A stretch of DNA of 64,000 nucleotides from JAAZGD01 sp964489555. GTDB lineage: Bacteria > Bacillota > Clostridia > Peptostreptococcales > Anaerovoracaceae. Both the position numbers and the translations under genes were made by a program. The notes under the pieces were generated by a model, which was not told where the DNA came from, made no database searches, and worked only from the letters and a program-made list of their open reading frames with translations. Where the stretch lies: the NCBI GenBank assembly GCA_964489555.1, contig CAZAZF010000006.1, positions 43,056-107,055 on the forward strand, in the 5' to 3' direction. Shown one piece after another: positions 1 through 8,948 of this stretch. How positions within the stretch are numbered: position 1 is the stretch's first letter; each line of letters begins with the position of its first letter.

Positions 1-2
1 AT

Positions 3-608
3 TTCTTCATGGAAGCTTTCAAAGATCTTACCGGAGATGACGGTGCTGTTGTTGTAAATCAAACCTTCCAACAGAACCAAGCTGATTTCAATGCCATTCT
101 TCAGAATGTGAAAGCAGCTAACCCGGATGTAATATTTGCACCCTCGTCCATTACAACGGCTCCCCTGATTATTAAGCAGGCCAGAGCTCTTGGAATACAA
201 GCCACCATTATGGGTGGAGATACTTGGGAAAACATCACCATCGTAGAGAATGCCGGAGCGGATGCAGAAGGAATCGTACTGTCCACCTTCTTTGATGCCG
301 GACTGGCAGATTCCAGCCAATTGGCCAAGGATTTCGTAGATGGGTTCTCCCAGGCGTATTACACACCGGTACCGGCCGTATCTGCATTGGGATATGATGC
401 GTATATGGTAGTATTGGATGCCATTGAAAGAGCCGGTGTCACGGATGGAGAATCCATTCAGGCTGCGTTGAATGCAACCGACAATTTTGAGGGTGTTACA
501 GGAACTGTAACCTTTGACGCATTGGGAGATGCCCAAAAGAATATGGCGGTTATCAAGACGGTTACCAACGGTGAATTTGTATTCTTGCAAGCTGTAACCG
601 TAGAGTAA
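3..608 (+). CDS. Branched-chain amino acid ABC transporter substrate-binding protein (C-terminal part)
   Basis: The reading frame is open to the left edge, so only the C-terminal ~200 residues are present. They match the second lobe of a LivJ/LivK-type periplasmic-binding fold (Peripla_BP_6): a stretch on possible cellular positions of the ligand (NPDVIFAPSS), the GGDTWEN segment, ALGYDAYMVVLDAIERAG and a closing VTGTVTFDALGDAQKN block that is typical of the family. In Gram-positives it would be a membrane-anchored extracellular lipoprotein that delivers leucine, isoleucine, valine or a related amino acid to the permease encoded just downstream. A hairpin follows the stop codon, which would let this gene be expressed more strongly than the permease genes. 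Family is secure; ligand is not known. Confidence 0.9.
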   Translation, partial: FFMEAFKDLTGDDGAVVVNQTFQQNQADFNAILQNVKAANPDVIFAPSSITTAPLIIKQARALGIQATIMGGDTWENITIVENAGADAEGIVLSTFFDAGLADSSQLAKDFVDGFSQAYYTPVPAVSALGYDAYMVVLDAIERAGVTDGESIQAALNATDNFEGVTGTVTFDALGDAQKNMAVIKTVTNGEFVFLQAVTVE

Positions 609-649
609 TCTGTAAGAGAACTTCGTTTTATTTGGGATTTACATGAGAC

Positions 650-681
650 GGGCAGGAGGAGGATCCTTCTCCTGCCCTATT
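650..681 (+). terminator. Hairpin between binding protein and liv permease genes
   Basis: Fourteen-base arms at 650-663 and 664-677 pair almost perfectly (one G-U), starting GGGCAGGAG and ending CTCCTGCCC. The tail (TATTTAT) is a poor U-tract, so this may be a leaky terminator or an mRNA-stabilising hairpin that separates high binding-protein expression from lower permease expression. Confidence 0.5.
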
Positions 682-735
682 TATGACAAATTGACAGCAG
701 GGGGAAGGACTTAAATCTAACTATTGGAGAAAAGA

Positions 736-1629
736 ATGGATGCCATAACCTTTTTTCAGAATTGCGTCACCGGGGTCTCCTTGGGCTCAGCCTATGCGCT
801 GATTGCCATCGGGTATACCATGGTTTACGGAATCCTGCGACTGATTAACTTTGCCCATGGAGATATTTTCATGATGGCAGGGTATTTTACTATTTTTGCC
901 GTATCATCTTTTGGGATGCCGTGGTATATCGCCATCTTGTTCGTGATTTTGGTTACGGTCCTTTTGGGAGTGGCCATTGAGAGAGCGGCCTACAAGCCTC
1001 TGAGGGAGGCACCGCGAATGTCCATTATGATTTCGGCTATCGGAGTTTCTTATCTTTTGGTCAATTCCGCCACCTACCTGTTTACCGGATTGCCCCGTGC
1101 ATACCCTCAACTGGGATTTTTGCAGAAGGTATTCCAATTGGGGCCTGTTTCTGCACCCATTGTCACCTTTATCACACCCATCGTCACCTTGGTGCTCTTG
1201 TTTGTGTTGATGTATTTAGTCAACAACACAAAGACCGGAATGGCCATGCGTGCTGTGTCCAAGGATTTTGAAGCGGCCAAACTGATGGGAATTGAAATCA
1301 ACCGGATTATTACCATTACTTTTGTAATCGGGTGTTCGTTGGCTGCCATCAGTGCCATTCTCTATTTTTCACCCAGACCTATGGTCTACCCCTTCAGTGG
1401 CTTTATGCCGGGTCTGAAGTGCTTTGTGGCTGCGGTACTGGGGGGGATTGGAAATATCCCAGGGGCAGTAATCGGTGGATTTATTATCGGCCTGGCAGAA
1501 ACTTTTCTGGTGGCCGCATTCCCCGCTATGACGGGGTACAGTGATGCCTTTACCTTTGTATTGTTAATCATAATGCTGCTCTTCCGACCCACCGGGCTTT
1601 TGGGCGAGAAGATTGCAGAGAAAGTGTGA
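736..1629 (+). CDS. livH: Branched-chain amino acid ABC transporter permease LivH
   Basis: Integral membrane subunit of a high-affinity branched-chain amino acid importer. About 297 residues with roughly eight hydrophobic segments. The N-terminal NCVTGVSLGSAYALIAIG and YGILRLINFAHGDIFM stretch is the LivH signature, and the EAA-like loop is visible around GMAMRAVSKDFEAAKLMGI. I chose ATG 736 because a GGAGA ribosome site sits five bases before it; a TTG at 724 is in frame but has no such site. The stop overlaps the livM start (TGATG), indicating translational coupling with livM-livG-livF. Confidence 0.93.
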   Translation: MDAITFFQNCVTGVSLGSAYALIAIGYTMVYGILRLINFAHGDIFMMAGYFTIFAVSSFGMPWYIAILFVILVTVLLGVAIERAAYKPLREAPRMSIMISAIGVSYLLVNSATYLFTGLPRAYPQLGFLQKVFQLGPVSAPIVTFITPIVTLVLLFVLMYLVNNTKTGMAMRAVSKDFEAAKLMGIEINRIITITFVIGCSLAAISAILYFSPRPMVYPFSGFMPGLKCFVAAVLGGIGNIPGAVIGGFIIGLAETFLVAAFPAMTGYSDAFTFVLLIIMLLFRPTGLLGEKIAEKV

Positions 1630-2870
1630 TGCCTATGGATTTTCAATACAAAAAATTAAGTAAAAAGACAAAGATGATTCTGACCATTCTGCTGGTTCTT
1701 GGTTGCGTGGTTCTCACCTATATGTTGGACCAAGGAATGATAGGAACTTCCTATACGATTCGAATTGTTCGAATCTCTGTTATATATGCCTTGATTGGAG
1801 TGTCCATGAACCTGGTCAATGGGTTTACCGGAGTCTTCTCCTTGGGACAAGCCGGCTTTATGGCTATTGGGGCGTATTCCGTGGGGGTATTCACCATCCC
1901 CTTTGAATCCCGGGCCAATGTATATTATCTGGTGCCCATGAGCGAAAAAATCGTCAATGTGGAATTGTCCTTTGCGACGGCTCTTATTATGGGCGGTTTG
2001 TTAGCGGCCGCTTTTGCTGCCCTCATCGGTGCTCCCGTATTGCGGCTGAAAAGCGATTATTTGGCCATTGCCACCTTGGGTTTTTCCGAAATTGTCCGGG
2101 CTTTGATTGCCAATAATCAATTGTGGCCCATTACCAACGGTTCCTTGGGATTGAAGAGCATACCGGGGTATGAGTCTCTGTTTACGCCCGTATTGATTTC
2201 GGCGGCGGGCATTGCCTTTATGGTTCTTTTGATCAATTCCTCTTATGGAAGAGCTTTCAAAGCTATTCGGGAGGATGAGATTGCGGCAGAAGCCATGGGA
2301 ATCAATTTATTCAAGCACAAAGAGATGTCTTTTGTAATCTCCGCCTTTTTCGCCGGTATCGGCGGGGGTCTTTTGGCGGTCCATCTGACGGCTATCGATA
2401 CCAATCAATTCAAAATTATGGTTACCTATGAATTGCTGTTAATCATTGTTTTGGGAGGATTGGGAAGTGTGACGGGAACCGTCATTTCTGCATTTGTGAT
2501 TTCCTTCGGGAAGGAGCTCTTGCGTTGGTTTGACCTGCCTCATTACATAGGAGGTTGGGCTATTCCTATCTTCCGCCCTGGTTTGCGTATGGTCATCTTC
2601 AGTTTGCTGTTGATGATGGTGGTTTTGTTTTGGAGACGAGGTCTGATGGGGCGAAAGGAATTTTCCTGGGATGGCATTTATAATTTCTTTCGAAAGTGGC
2701 CTTGGCGGTGGCGAAAGTTGGTGCGGGGCGAATATAAAATAGAAAACCGGGAAAGACGGAAAACCCAAAAAGAAGGAAGAGCGGTAGACAAGGCGGGTCG
2801 AGCTGCGGGAAGAGCCGTGCGCCGAGAAGAAAAACAGAAGCAAAAGGAGGTGGATTCGAATGCAGAATAA
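1629..2870 (+). CDS. livM: Branched-chain amino acid ABC transporter permease LivM
   Basis: Second membrane subunit of the importer, about 413 residues. Recognisable by the SMNLVNGFTGVFSLGQAGFM segment (about 60-80) and by SSYGRAFKAIREDEIAAEAM, the cytoplasmic coupling loop. Several hydrophobic segments follow. The last ~65 residues form a strongly charged Lys/Arg/Glu-rich tail (RRKTQKEGRAVDKAGRAAGR) not needed for transport in the family and possibly disordered. Start ATG 1629 overlaps the livH stop; GTG 1626 and ATG 1635 are alternatives. The 3' end overlaps livG by 11 bases. Confidence 0.93.
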   Translation: MPMDFQYKKLSKKTKMILTILLVLGCVVLTYMLDQGMIGTSYTIRIVRISVIYALIGVSMNLVNGFTGVFSLGQAGFMAIGAYSVGVFTIPFESRANVYYLVPMSEKIVNVELSFATALIMGGLLAAAFAALIGAPVLRLKSDYLAIATLGFSEIVRALIANNQLWPITNGSLGLKSIPGYESLFTPVLISAAGIAFMVLLINSSYGRAFKAIREDEIAAEAMGINLFKHKEMSFVISAFFAGIGGGLLAVHLTAIDTNQFKIMVTYELLLIIVLGGLGSVTGTVISAFVISFGKELLRWFDLPHYIGGWAIPIFRPGLRMVIFSLLLMMVVLFWRRGLMGRKEFSWDGIYNFFRKWPWRWRKLVRGEYKIENRERRKTQKEGRAVDKAGRAAGRAVRREEKQKQKEVDSNAE

Positions 2871-3714
2871 TGCAGCGGAAAAGCCCAATGTGCTTCGTGT
2901 GGCCGATGCCACCATGCAGTTTGGCGGGGTAGTGGCTCTGAACAATTTGAATATGGATGTAAATAAAGGCGAAATTGTGGGTTTGATTGGCCCGAACGGG
3001 GCGGGAAAAACCACGGCTTTTAATGTAATAACCGGAGTGTATCCTCCCACCAACGGAGCCATTTATCTCCATGGTGAAATGATTGTGTCCAATTATCCCC
3101 AAGGAAAGATGAAAGAACTCTATGCTGGGGAAAACAGGGGAAAATATACGAAGGCAAAGGTTTTAACCCCCGATAAAATTACGAAAATGAAGGTGGCCAG
3201 AACCTTCCAAAATATTCGATTATTTAAGGAACTCACCGTATATGAAAACGTATTGATTGCCCAACATGTGAAACTGAAAGCCAACTGGTTTACCGCCACT
3301 TTAAAAATCAATCATAAAGAAGAGAAGGCCATGCGAGACGAAACCATGCGACTACTTTCCATACTGGATTTGGCGGACGTGAAAGATGCCGTGGCTTCTT
3401 CATTGCCTTATGGGAAACAGCGCCACATCGAAATCGCCAGGGCGTTGGCCACTGAACCGGCTATGTTACTTTTGGACGAGCCGGCGGCGGGAATGAATCC
3501 CCAGGAATCTGACGAGTTGATGCGGTTTGTGGGAAGAATCCGGGATGATTTTCAACTATCCATCCTGATGATTGAACATCACATGCAGGTGGTCATGGGC
3601 ATTTGTGAACGCATCTACGTTCTGGATTACGGAAAATTGATTGCCCAGGGAACTCCCAAAGAGATTCAGAAGGATCCCAAGGTAATCGAGGCATATTTGG
3701 GGGTGGATGACTGA
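2860..3714 (+). CDS. livG: Branched-chain amino acid ABC transporter ATPase LivG
   Basis: First ATP-hydrolysing subunit, 284 residues, cytoplasmic. Walker A GPNGAGKTT lies at 44-52, the signature is the LivG-type variant LPYGKQRHIEIARAL (about 182), Walker B is MLLLDEPAAG and the switch His is in IEHHM. A 25-residue insert after the Walker A helix (ENRGKYTKAKVLTPDKITKM) is within what LivG proteins show. A good ribosome site (AAAGGAGGTGG) lies inside the end of livM and sets the start. The stop overlaps livF by one base (ATGATG context). Confidence 0.95.
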   Translation: MQNNAAEKPNVLRVADATMQFGGVVALNNLNMDVNKGEIVGLIGPNGAGKTTAFNVITGVYPPTNGAIYLHGEMIVSNYPQGKMKELYAGENRGKYTKAKVLTPDKITKMKVARTFQNIRLFKELTVYENVLIAQHVKLKANWFTATLKINHKEEKAMRDETMRLLSILDLADVKDAVASSLPYGKQRHIEIARALATEPAMLLLDEPAAGMNPQESDELMRFVGRIRDDFQLSILMIEHHMQVVMGICERIYVLDYGKLIAQGTPKEIQKDPKVIEAYLGVDD

Positions 3715-4418
3715 TGCTGAGAATAGACAATTTGAACATTCATTATGGCGGAATTCATGCTCTTCGAGGAGTTAGCCTGGAGGTGCCGGATCGAAAGATT
3801 ATTTCTTTGATTGGGGCAAATGGCGCCGGCAAAAGCACTACCTTGAAGGCTATTATGAGTTTAATCCCTAAAACTTCGGGGCTGATTGAATTTAACCAAC
3901 GCGATATTACTAGGATGCAGACCAGAGATATTGTATCCGAAGGGGTGGTGTTATGCCCCGAGGGGAGACGTGTTTTCCCCGACTTGACTGTAGAAGAAAA
4001 TATGACTATGGGTGCTTTTTTGCGAAAAGACAAGGAAGGAATCCGAAGGGATACCCAATGGGTTTATGATTTATTCCCCCGACTGCTGGAGAGAAAGTGG
4101 CAGCTGGCGGGAACCCTTTCCGGAGGGGAACAGCAGATGTTGGCCGTAGGGCGGGCATTGATGAGCAAGCCCAAATTGCTGATGATGGATGAGCCTTCAC
4201 TGGGGCTGGCTCCATTGGTGGTAAAAAGTATTTTTCAGATTATACAAGAAATCAATCGAGCGGGAGTGAACGTCTTGCTGATTGAACAAAATGCCAAAGC
4301 GGCTCTGGAGATTTCCGACTATGCCTATGTATTAGAAACAGGAGTGGTTACACTTTCGGGAACGGGAAAGGAGCTCTTGGGCAACGACAAGGTTCGCGCA
4401 GCTTACTTGGGAGAATAA
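3714..4418 (+). CDS. livF: Branched-chain amino acid ABC transporter ATPase LivF
   Basis: Second ATPase subunit, 234 residues, the usual LivF length. Walker A GANGAGKST at 34-42, signature LSGGEQQML (about 139), Walker B LLMMDEPSLGLAP, and switch His region LLIEQNAKAALEISD, in which Gln replaces the usual His as is normal for LivF. ATG 3714 shares its A with the livG stop codon, so the two ATPases are translationally coupled and should be made in equal amounts for a LivGF heterodimer beneath LivHM. Confidence 0.95.
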   Translation: MLRIDNLNIHYGGIHALRGVSLEVPDRKIISLIGANGAGKSTTLKAIMSLIPKTSGLIEFNQRDITRMQTRDIVSEGVVLCPEGRRVFPDLTVEENMTMGAFLRKDKEGIRRDTQWVYDLFPRLLERKWQLAGTLSGGEQQMLAVGRALMSKPKLLMMDEPSLGLAPLVVKSIFQIIQEINRAGVNVLLIEQNAKAALEISDYAYVLETGVVTLSGTGKELLGNDKVRAAYLGE

Positions 4419-4444
4419 AGTCCCCGGGAGGAATGAGGGGTTTT

Positions 4445-5650
4445 ATGAAAAGAAGGGGAAAAAGGTGGAAAATCGGATTGCTGGCAGCGTGTGTTTTTCT
4501 GCTGGCCGGATGTCAAACCTATGATAATTTTGTGACCACATGGATTACCCATCAGGCAGTAGAACGGTCTGTAATTCGAATTGGCGTGTATGAACCCTTG
4601 ACGGGGGAAGATAAGGCCTATGGAGAATTGGAAAAAATGGGCATAGAGTTGGCCCGGGAGATTTATCCCACTGCTTTGGGCAAAGAAATCGAACTGATTT
4701 ACGGGGACAACCAATCGGATATTTACACGGGCGAAACGGTGGCTAGAGATCTGGTGGCCAAAGGTGTCAGCGTAATACTGGGAAGCTATGGCAGTGTCAA
4801 TTCTCTGGTCGGAGCACCTATTTTTGAAGAGGCTAAAATCCCGGCTATTGCCATTACCAACATCAATCCTTTGGTTACAGCCAACAACCCTTATTATTGC
4901 AGGATTTGCTTTGTAGAAGCTTTTCAGGGTGTGGCACTGGCCAAGTATACCGTGGAACAACTTCATACTGATACGGTGGCAATCATGCGACCCGGCAATG
5001 ATGATCGAGCTCAAGCGGTGAGTAAAAGCTTTTCTGACAAGATAACACAGCTAGGTGGAAATGTGGCGTTAACGGTAGAATTTCCTGCGAGCCAAGGGGA
5101 TTACAGTAACCAACTTATGCGATTGAAGGAATCCGGCCTTCGGGTCTGTTTTCTTCCGGCGGGACTTGTTGACTCCATTCAGATTATTAATCAAGCAAAA
5201 ACCGTGGGGCTGAACTGTACTTTTTTGGGAACGGACGACTGGGAGGACGAAGCGCTGATTTACCAGGCCGGCACGGCAGCCACCAATGTGATGGCGTTTT
5301 CTTCTTTGTTTGATGAAGCCGCCGGAACCCAGGAAACAGAAGTGTTTATGGCGGCATTTAAAAAGAAATATGGAGCGGATGCCGTACCACAACAAGCTAC
5401 TGTACTGGCCTACGATGCCTATTTGGTAGCACGAAGTGCCATAATACGTGCCGGAACTGCTACCCGGGGAGAGTTGATTATGGAACAGATTCTGAAGCAT
5501 CGTGAATTTCAGGGGGCTTCCGGGTCTATTACCTTCAATGAAACGGGAGATCCTACAAAGACGGTAGCCATCAAAACCATTCGAGATAAGGAGTTTACAA
5601 CCATATTTACCGTAGTACCCAATTGGGTAGAGGCACCGGTTACAGAATAG
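4445..5650 (+). CDS. Branched-chain amino acid-type substrate-binding lipoprotein
   Basis: A second LivJ/LivK-like binding protein at the end of the liv operon, 401 residues. The N-terminus is a clear lipoprotein signal: KRRGKRW, a hydrophobic core, then lipobox LLAGC. I chose ATG 4445 because it starts that signal and GAGGGG precedes it; ATG 4433 would add four residues and has its GGAGG only one base away. The binding-fold blocks parallel those of the protein at the left edge (FLGTDDWEDEAL against MGGDTWENIT; LAYDAYLVARSAI against LGYDAYMVVLDAI; GSITFNETGDPTKT). A different ligand range, sharing one permease, is a reasonable inference. Confidence 0.9.
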   Translation: MKRRGKRWKIGLLAACVFLLAGCQTYDNFVTTWITHQAVERSVIRIGVYEPLTGEDKAYGELEKMGIELAREIYPTALGKEIELIYGDNQSDIYTGETVARDLVAKGVSVILGSYGSVNSLVGAPIFEEAKIPAIAITNINPLVTANNPYYCRICFVEAFQGVALAKYTVEQLHTDTVAIMRPGNDDRAQAVSKSFSDKITQLGGNVALTVEFPASQGDYSNQLMRLKESGLRVCFLPAGLVDSIQIINQAKTVGLNCTFLGTDDWEDEALIYQAGTAATNVMAFSSLFDEAAGTQETEVFMAAFKKKYGADAVPQQATVLAYDAYLVARSAIIRAGTATRGELIMEQILKHREFQGASGSITFNETGDPTKTVAIKTIRDKEFTTIFTVVPNWVEAPVTE

Positions 5651-5680
5651 GCCGGGTTTTTAGAAGAATAGGAGGATACG

Positions 5681-5905
5681 ATGGAAGAAAAAATCAGAGA
5701 AGCCATGGAACAAATCAGACCTTTATTGCAACGAGATGGTGGAGACATTGAGTTTGTAGAGTATACCGAAGACAAGGTGGTAAAGGTGCGGTTGCAAGGC
5801 CACTGCGTGGGGTGCCCGGGAGCAAGGATGACCTTGTCTGGTGTAGTAGAAAGAATTTTAAAAGAAGCATATCCTGAGATCGTCAGAGTGGAAGCGGTAG
5901 ATTAG
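5681..5905 (+). CDS. NifU C-terminal (Nfu) domain protein
   Basis: A 74-residue stand-alone Nfu domain. The family carries a bridging [4Fe-4S] cluster between two subunits through a CxxC pair, seen here as C42-VG-C45 followed by PGARMTL. The N-terminal IRPLLQRDGGDIEFVE is the standard domain opening. It would act in the cytosol in Fe-S cluster storage or delivery, useful in an anaerobe rich in ferredoxins and radical SAM enzymes. A good AGGAGG ribosome site sits before ATG 5681. It lies between the liv genes and a capA-like gene with no obvious functional link. Confidence 0.93.
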   Translation: MEEKIREAMEQIRPLLQRDGGDIEFVEYTEDKVVKVRLQGHCVGCPGARMTLSGVVERILKEAYPEIVRVEAVD

Positions 5906-5925
5906 TTTGCCGATTCGGAGGAATC

Positions 5926-7188
5926 ATGAACGGAAAGCGAGTACTTCAAGTATTAATAGCTCTGCTGATTTTAGTGAGTGGATTTTTGGTCTACTCACTG
6001 TTTTTTGAGAAGGAAGAATTAGTCCAGGAAGCTCCGGCTCCGGAGGAACCGGCCAAGGCGGATATCACCCATTTGGAAATTCTTTGTGTGGGGGATGTGA
6101 TGTACCATTCTTCCCAGTTGACAGCAGCAGTTCAAGAAGATGGCACCTACCATTTTGAGGAGACTTATCAGTATGTAAAGCCGTATATTCAACGAGCCGA
6201 TGTGGCAATCTTTAATCTGGAAACCACTTTTGGCCAGGCACCCTATACCGGATATCCTTCCTTTAGTACTCCGGATATTCTGGCGGAAAATTTGAGAAGT
6301 GTGGGTTTTGATGTGGCTGCCACGGCCAACAATCATGTGAATGATCGAGGGGTTTTAGGAATCGACCGCACCCTTCAGGTTTTAAGGCAGCAACATTTTG
6401 TGACCACCGGAAGCAGAGATGTGCTTTCCAGGCCAAGATGGGCAACTCGCATGGTGAAAGGAATATGGGTTGGTACGCTAGCCTATACCTATCAAACACC
6501 ATCCCTACCCGGTAGAGTTTCCATCAATGGCAGCTTTGTTTCTCAGGAGACGGCGGACCGAATCAATTCTTTTGGCTATGAAAATATGGATGCTGAGGTG
6601 GCTAAGATTAACGAACAAGTTGGCCTTATGAAACAGAGTGGCATGGACATTGTGATTCTTTATCTTCATTGGGGAGAAGAGTATCAATTGAAGGCCAACC
6701 CCTGGCAGCATTATATCAAAGAAAGCCTGACTCAGAATTCGGATATTGACATGATTTTCGGCTCCCATCCCCATACATTGCAGGAGATGGAATTGGCCAA
6801 TCAGCGGGTGCCGGTATATTTCAGCTTGGGAAATTTCGTCAGCAATCAACGGTTGGAAACCTTGGGAAATCGCTACACTGAAACAGGGGCGATGGCTCGA
6901 GTTACTCTGGAATACGATCGAACCGCCAGGGAAATTACCGGTTTGGTGATGGAAGCGATTCCCACTTGGGTGGAAAAATACAAGAAGGACGGTAGGGATC
7001 ATTATTTTATCATTCCTTTGGATGAACAGTTGGAACAAAACCCTCAGCTATTGTATTCCGGTCACTTGGCTAGAGCCCGACAGGCCAAAGAGGATGCGCT
7101 GGGGTTGTTGGGAACGTTCCGAATCCAGCAGCAATTTAGAGCGTTGGAAGAAAGTCGGGAAGAATTGCAACGGAATGGGGAGGAGTAG
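5926..7188 (+). CDS. CapA-family (PGA_cap) metallophosphatase-like protein
   Basis: A 420-residue protein with one N-terminal membrane anchor (about 7-26) and an extracytoplasmic CapA domain related to calcineurin-like phosphoesterases. Family motifs visible in order: CVGDVMYH (54-61), FNLETTF, AATANNHVNDRG, LYLHWGEEY, GSHPHTLQ, and YFSLGNFVSNQ. CapA is required for poly-gamma-glutamate capsule export in Bacillus, but there are no capB/capC/capE genes here and most stand-alone CapA homologues have unknown roles. I would call it a membrane-anchored cell-surface protein of the family and go no further. Confidence 0.9.
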   Translation: MNGKRVLQVLIALLILVSGFLVYSLFFEKEELVQEAPAPEEPAKADITHLEILCVGDVMYHSSQLTAAVQEDGTYHFEETYQYVKPYIQRADVAIFNLETTFGQAPYTGYPSFSTPDILAENLRSVGFDVAATANNHVNDRGVLGIDRTLQVLRQQHFVTTGSRDVLSRPRWATRMVKGIWVGTLAYTYQTPSLPGRVSINGSFVSQETADRINSFGYENMDAEVAKINEQVGLMKQSGMDIVILYLHWGEEYQLKANPWQHYIKESLTQNSDIDMIFGSHPHTLQEMELANQRVPVYFSLGNFVSNQRLETLGNRYTETGAMARVTLEYDRTAREITGLVMEAIPTWVEKYKKDGRDHYFIIPLDEQLEQNPQLLYSGHLARARQAKEDALGLLGTFRIQQQFRALEESREELQRNGEE

Positions 7189-7194
7189 AATAAA

Positions 7195-8643
7195 GTGGAC
7201 GGCTTGTGGCAAGAATTGGCGGAAAAAATCAAAGGATACGAAGAGGAGCTGGTGAGTTCCCTGTCAGAATTAATTCAAATTCCCAGTGTAAGGAAGGAGC
7301 CGGTTGTTCTGGATGGAGAGTTGCTTCCTTTTGGCCAAGAAGTACATAATGCTTTATTGTATATGCACCATTTGGCCCGGAAAGAGGGCTTCTCCTTCTT
7401 TGATGTGGATCATTACGGGGGCCACATGGACTATGGTGTTCCCAAAGAAAAAACACTGGGCATTCTCTTGCACTTGGATGTGGTGCCGGAAGGAACCGGA
7501 TGGGACATGGATCCTTTTGGGGGGCAAGTGGTAGGAGATCGAATCTACGGTCGTGGAGCTTTGGACGACAAGGGCCCCACTATAGCCGTCTTTTATGCGT
7601 TGAAAGCGTTGAAAGATTTGGGGTATGAGCCGGAAGTGAGCATTCGGTTGGTCTTTGGTTTGGATGAAGAAACCGGTTGGTCTGGAATGGATTACTATCT
7701 GGCTCGCCAAAAGGCTCCTGATTTTGGTTTCACTCCCGATGCGGAATTTCCTGCTATTTCCGGGGAAAAGGGGATTTTGGTTTTTGATGTGGTGAAAAAG
7801 CTATCCAAAACTGTAGGGTTGGACCGTGGTTTGGAACTTCGATCCCTCAAGGGAGGCCATGCGGCAAATATGGTGGCGGATTATGCTCGGGCCTTGTTGT
7901 TTCAACGGGACGCCAAGGGTTATGAGGAAATCAAAGAGCGAGTTTCTGCCATGTCTACCCCGGAAAAAGGGAGTCTCCGTTGTCGGCATACCGGAAAAAG
8001 CCTGGAAGTGGTGGCAGAAGGCGTCAGTGCCCACGGAGCCAAACCGGAGCACGGATTCAATGCCATCTCTCTTTTAATGGATTTTCTAGGGCAATTGACC
8101 TTTGCAGAGGACGATGTAAACGATTTCATCCAATTCTACAACCAACATATTGGATATGAGGTAAGTGGAAAAGGCTTGAATCTGGATTTGGAAGATGAAG
8201 AAAGCGGGAAATTGATTCTTAACATCGGAAAAGCCTATATGAATAGTAAGGAAGCCCGAATTACGGTGAACATTCGGTATCCTGTTACCTATGGGGAAGA
8301 AGAAATTTATCGACTTTTGATGGAGATATTGACACCTTGTCAGATGGGGATTATTAAAACCATGGTCCAGCATCCCATTTATTTTTCCAAAGAGGATCCC
8401 TTTATTCGAAAATTGATGGGGGTGTATGCCAAGGTGACGGGAGATGGAAAAAGCCAGCCTCTTGTAATCGGCGGAGGCACCTATGCAAGGGCCATGGATC
8501 AGTTTGTGGCCTTTGGACCTTCTTTTCCGGGAGAACGGGAAGTGGCCCACCAAAAAAATGAATATATGGAGATTTCCAAGCTGATGACAGCGGCGGTAAT
8601 CTATGGGCAGGCCATCTATGAATTGACTTGTGAAAAGGTGTGA
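7195..8643 (+). CDS. Dipeptidase PepV-like (M20 family)
   Basis: A 482-residue M20A metallopeptidase of the PepV/Sapep type. Zinc (or Mn) ligands and catalytic residues are in LLHLDVVPEG (about 90), RGALDDKGP (about 118), DEETGWSGM (about 157), PDAEFP (about 181) and the final HQKNEYMEI segment. The long central lid domain matches PepV rather than short DapE/ArgE enzymes. It would hydrolyse unblocked dipeptides in the cytosol. GTG 7195 is the start, following GGGGAGGAG; it is seven bases after the capA-like gene. A second, related enzyme is encoded at 27295-28626. Confidence 0.92.
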   Translation: MDGLWQELAEKIKGYEEELVSSLSELIQIPSVRKEPVVLDGELLPFGQEVHNALLYMHHLARKEGFSFFDVDHYGGHMDYGVPKEKTLGILLHLDVVPEGTGWDMDPFGGQVVGDRIYGRGALDDKGPTIAVFYALKALKDLGYEPEVSIRLVFGLDEETGWSGMDYYLARQKAPDFGFTPDAEFPAISGEKGILVFDVVKKLSKTVGLDRGLELRSLKGGHAANMVADYARALLFQRDAKGYEEIKERVSAMSTPEKGSLRCRHTGKSLEVVAEGVSAHGAKPEHGFNAISLLMDFLGQLTFAEDDVNDFIQFYNQHIGYEVSGKGLNLDLEDEESGKLILNIGKAYMNSKEARITVNIRYPVTYGEEEIYRLLMEILTPCQMGIIKTMVQHPIYFSKEDPFIRKLMGVYAKVTGDGKSQPLVIGGGTYARAMDQFVAFGPSFPGEREVAHQKNEYMEISKLMTAAVIYGQAIYELTCEKV

Positions 8644-8667
8644 AGCACAAAAAGGTGTGAAAACTTC

Positions 8668-8696
8668 TTGATTGTCAGTGAGGGGCAGAGTATAAT
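8668..8696 (+). promoter_or_regulatory. Promoter of the riboflavin transporter transcript
   Basis: TTGATT (8668-8673), 17 bases, TATAAT (8691-8696). It sits about 20 bases before the FMN riboswitch, so the riboswitch is at the start of the transcript as expected. Confidence 0.75.
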
Positions 8697-8718
8697 AGGT
8701 TTGTTAAATAGTTAATCT

Positions 8719-8853
8719 GTTTCAGGGCGAGGTGAAAGTCCTCACCGGTGGTAAAGAGCAAATGGCTACGAGTCCACGAGCTTTGGGAAGTGATTCCCGG
8801 GGCCGAATCGGTTGAATTCCGATACCGACGGTTAGAGTCCGGATGAAAGAAAC
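8719..8853 (+). promoter_or_regulatory. FMN riboswitch (RFN element)
   Basis: The conserved RFN blocks are present in order: AGGGCGAGGTGAAAGTCCTC (8724-8743), ACCGGTGGTAAAG, a variable arm, GAGTCCACGAGC (8770-8781), GGTTGAATTCCGATACCGAC and GGTTAGAGTCCGGATGAAAG. The closing P1 helix is GTTTC 8719-8723 with GAAAC 8849-8853. An intrinsic terminator follows, then the RibU gene, so FMN binding should end transcription early. This is the standard arrangement for Gram-positive ribU. Confidence 0.96.
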
Positions 8854-8874
8854 AAGCGATGATTCGCGTGGAAC

Positions 8875-8907
8875 GCCCTGGAGTTTTTATGGACTCCGGG
8901 GCTTTTT
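8875..8907 (+). terminator. Riboswitch-controlled intrinsic terminator
   Basis: GCCCTGGAGT (8875-8884) pairs with ACTCCGGGGC (8893-8902) with one G-U pair, followed by five T. Lying between the FMN aptamer and the ribU start, it is the expression platform of the riboswitch. Confidence 0.9.
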
Positions 8908-8948
8908 ATGACCTGACAGATTCCATACAACGAAGGAGGAATTTGAAC

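Noticed and set aside
697..723. Promoter TTGACA at 691 for livHMGF
   Set aside because: The -35 word is perfect but no acceptable -10 box is found at 16-18 bases; not reported as a feature.
2439..3062. 207-codon minus-strand frame across livM and livG
   Set aside because: Opposite strand of two well-conserved transporter genes; composition typical of an antisense shadow.
5926..7188. Poly-gamma-glutamate capsule operon
   Set aside because: Only a CapA-like gene is present; capB, capC and capE are missing.
8859..8948. In-frame upstream extension of the riboflavin transporter
   Set aside because: It runs through the end of the FMN riboswitch and its terminator; a proper ribosome site precedes ATG 8949.
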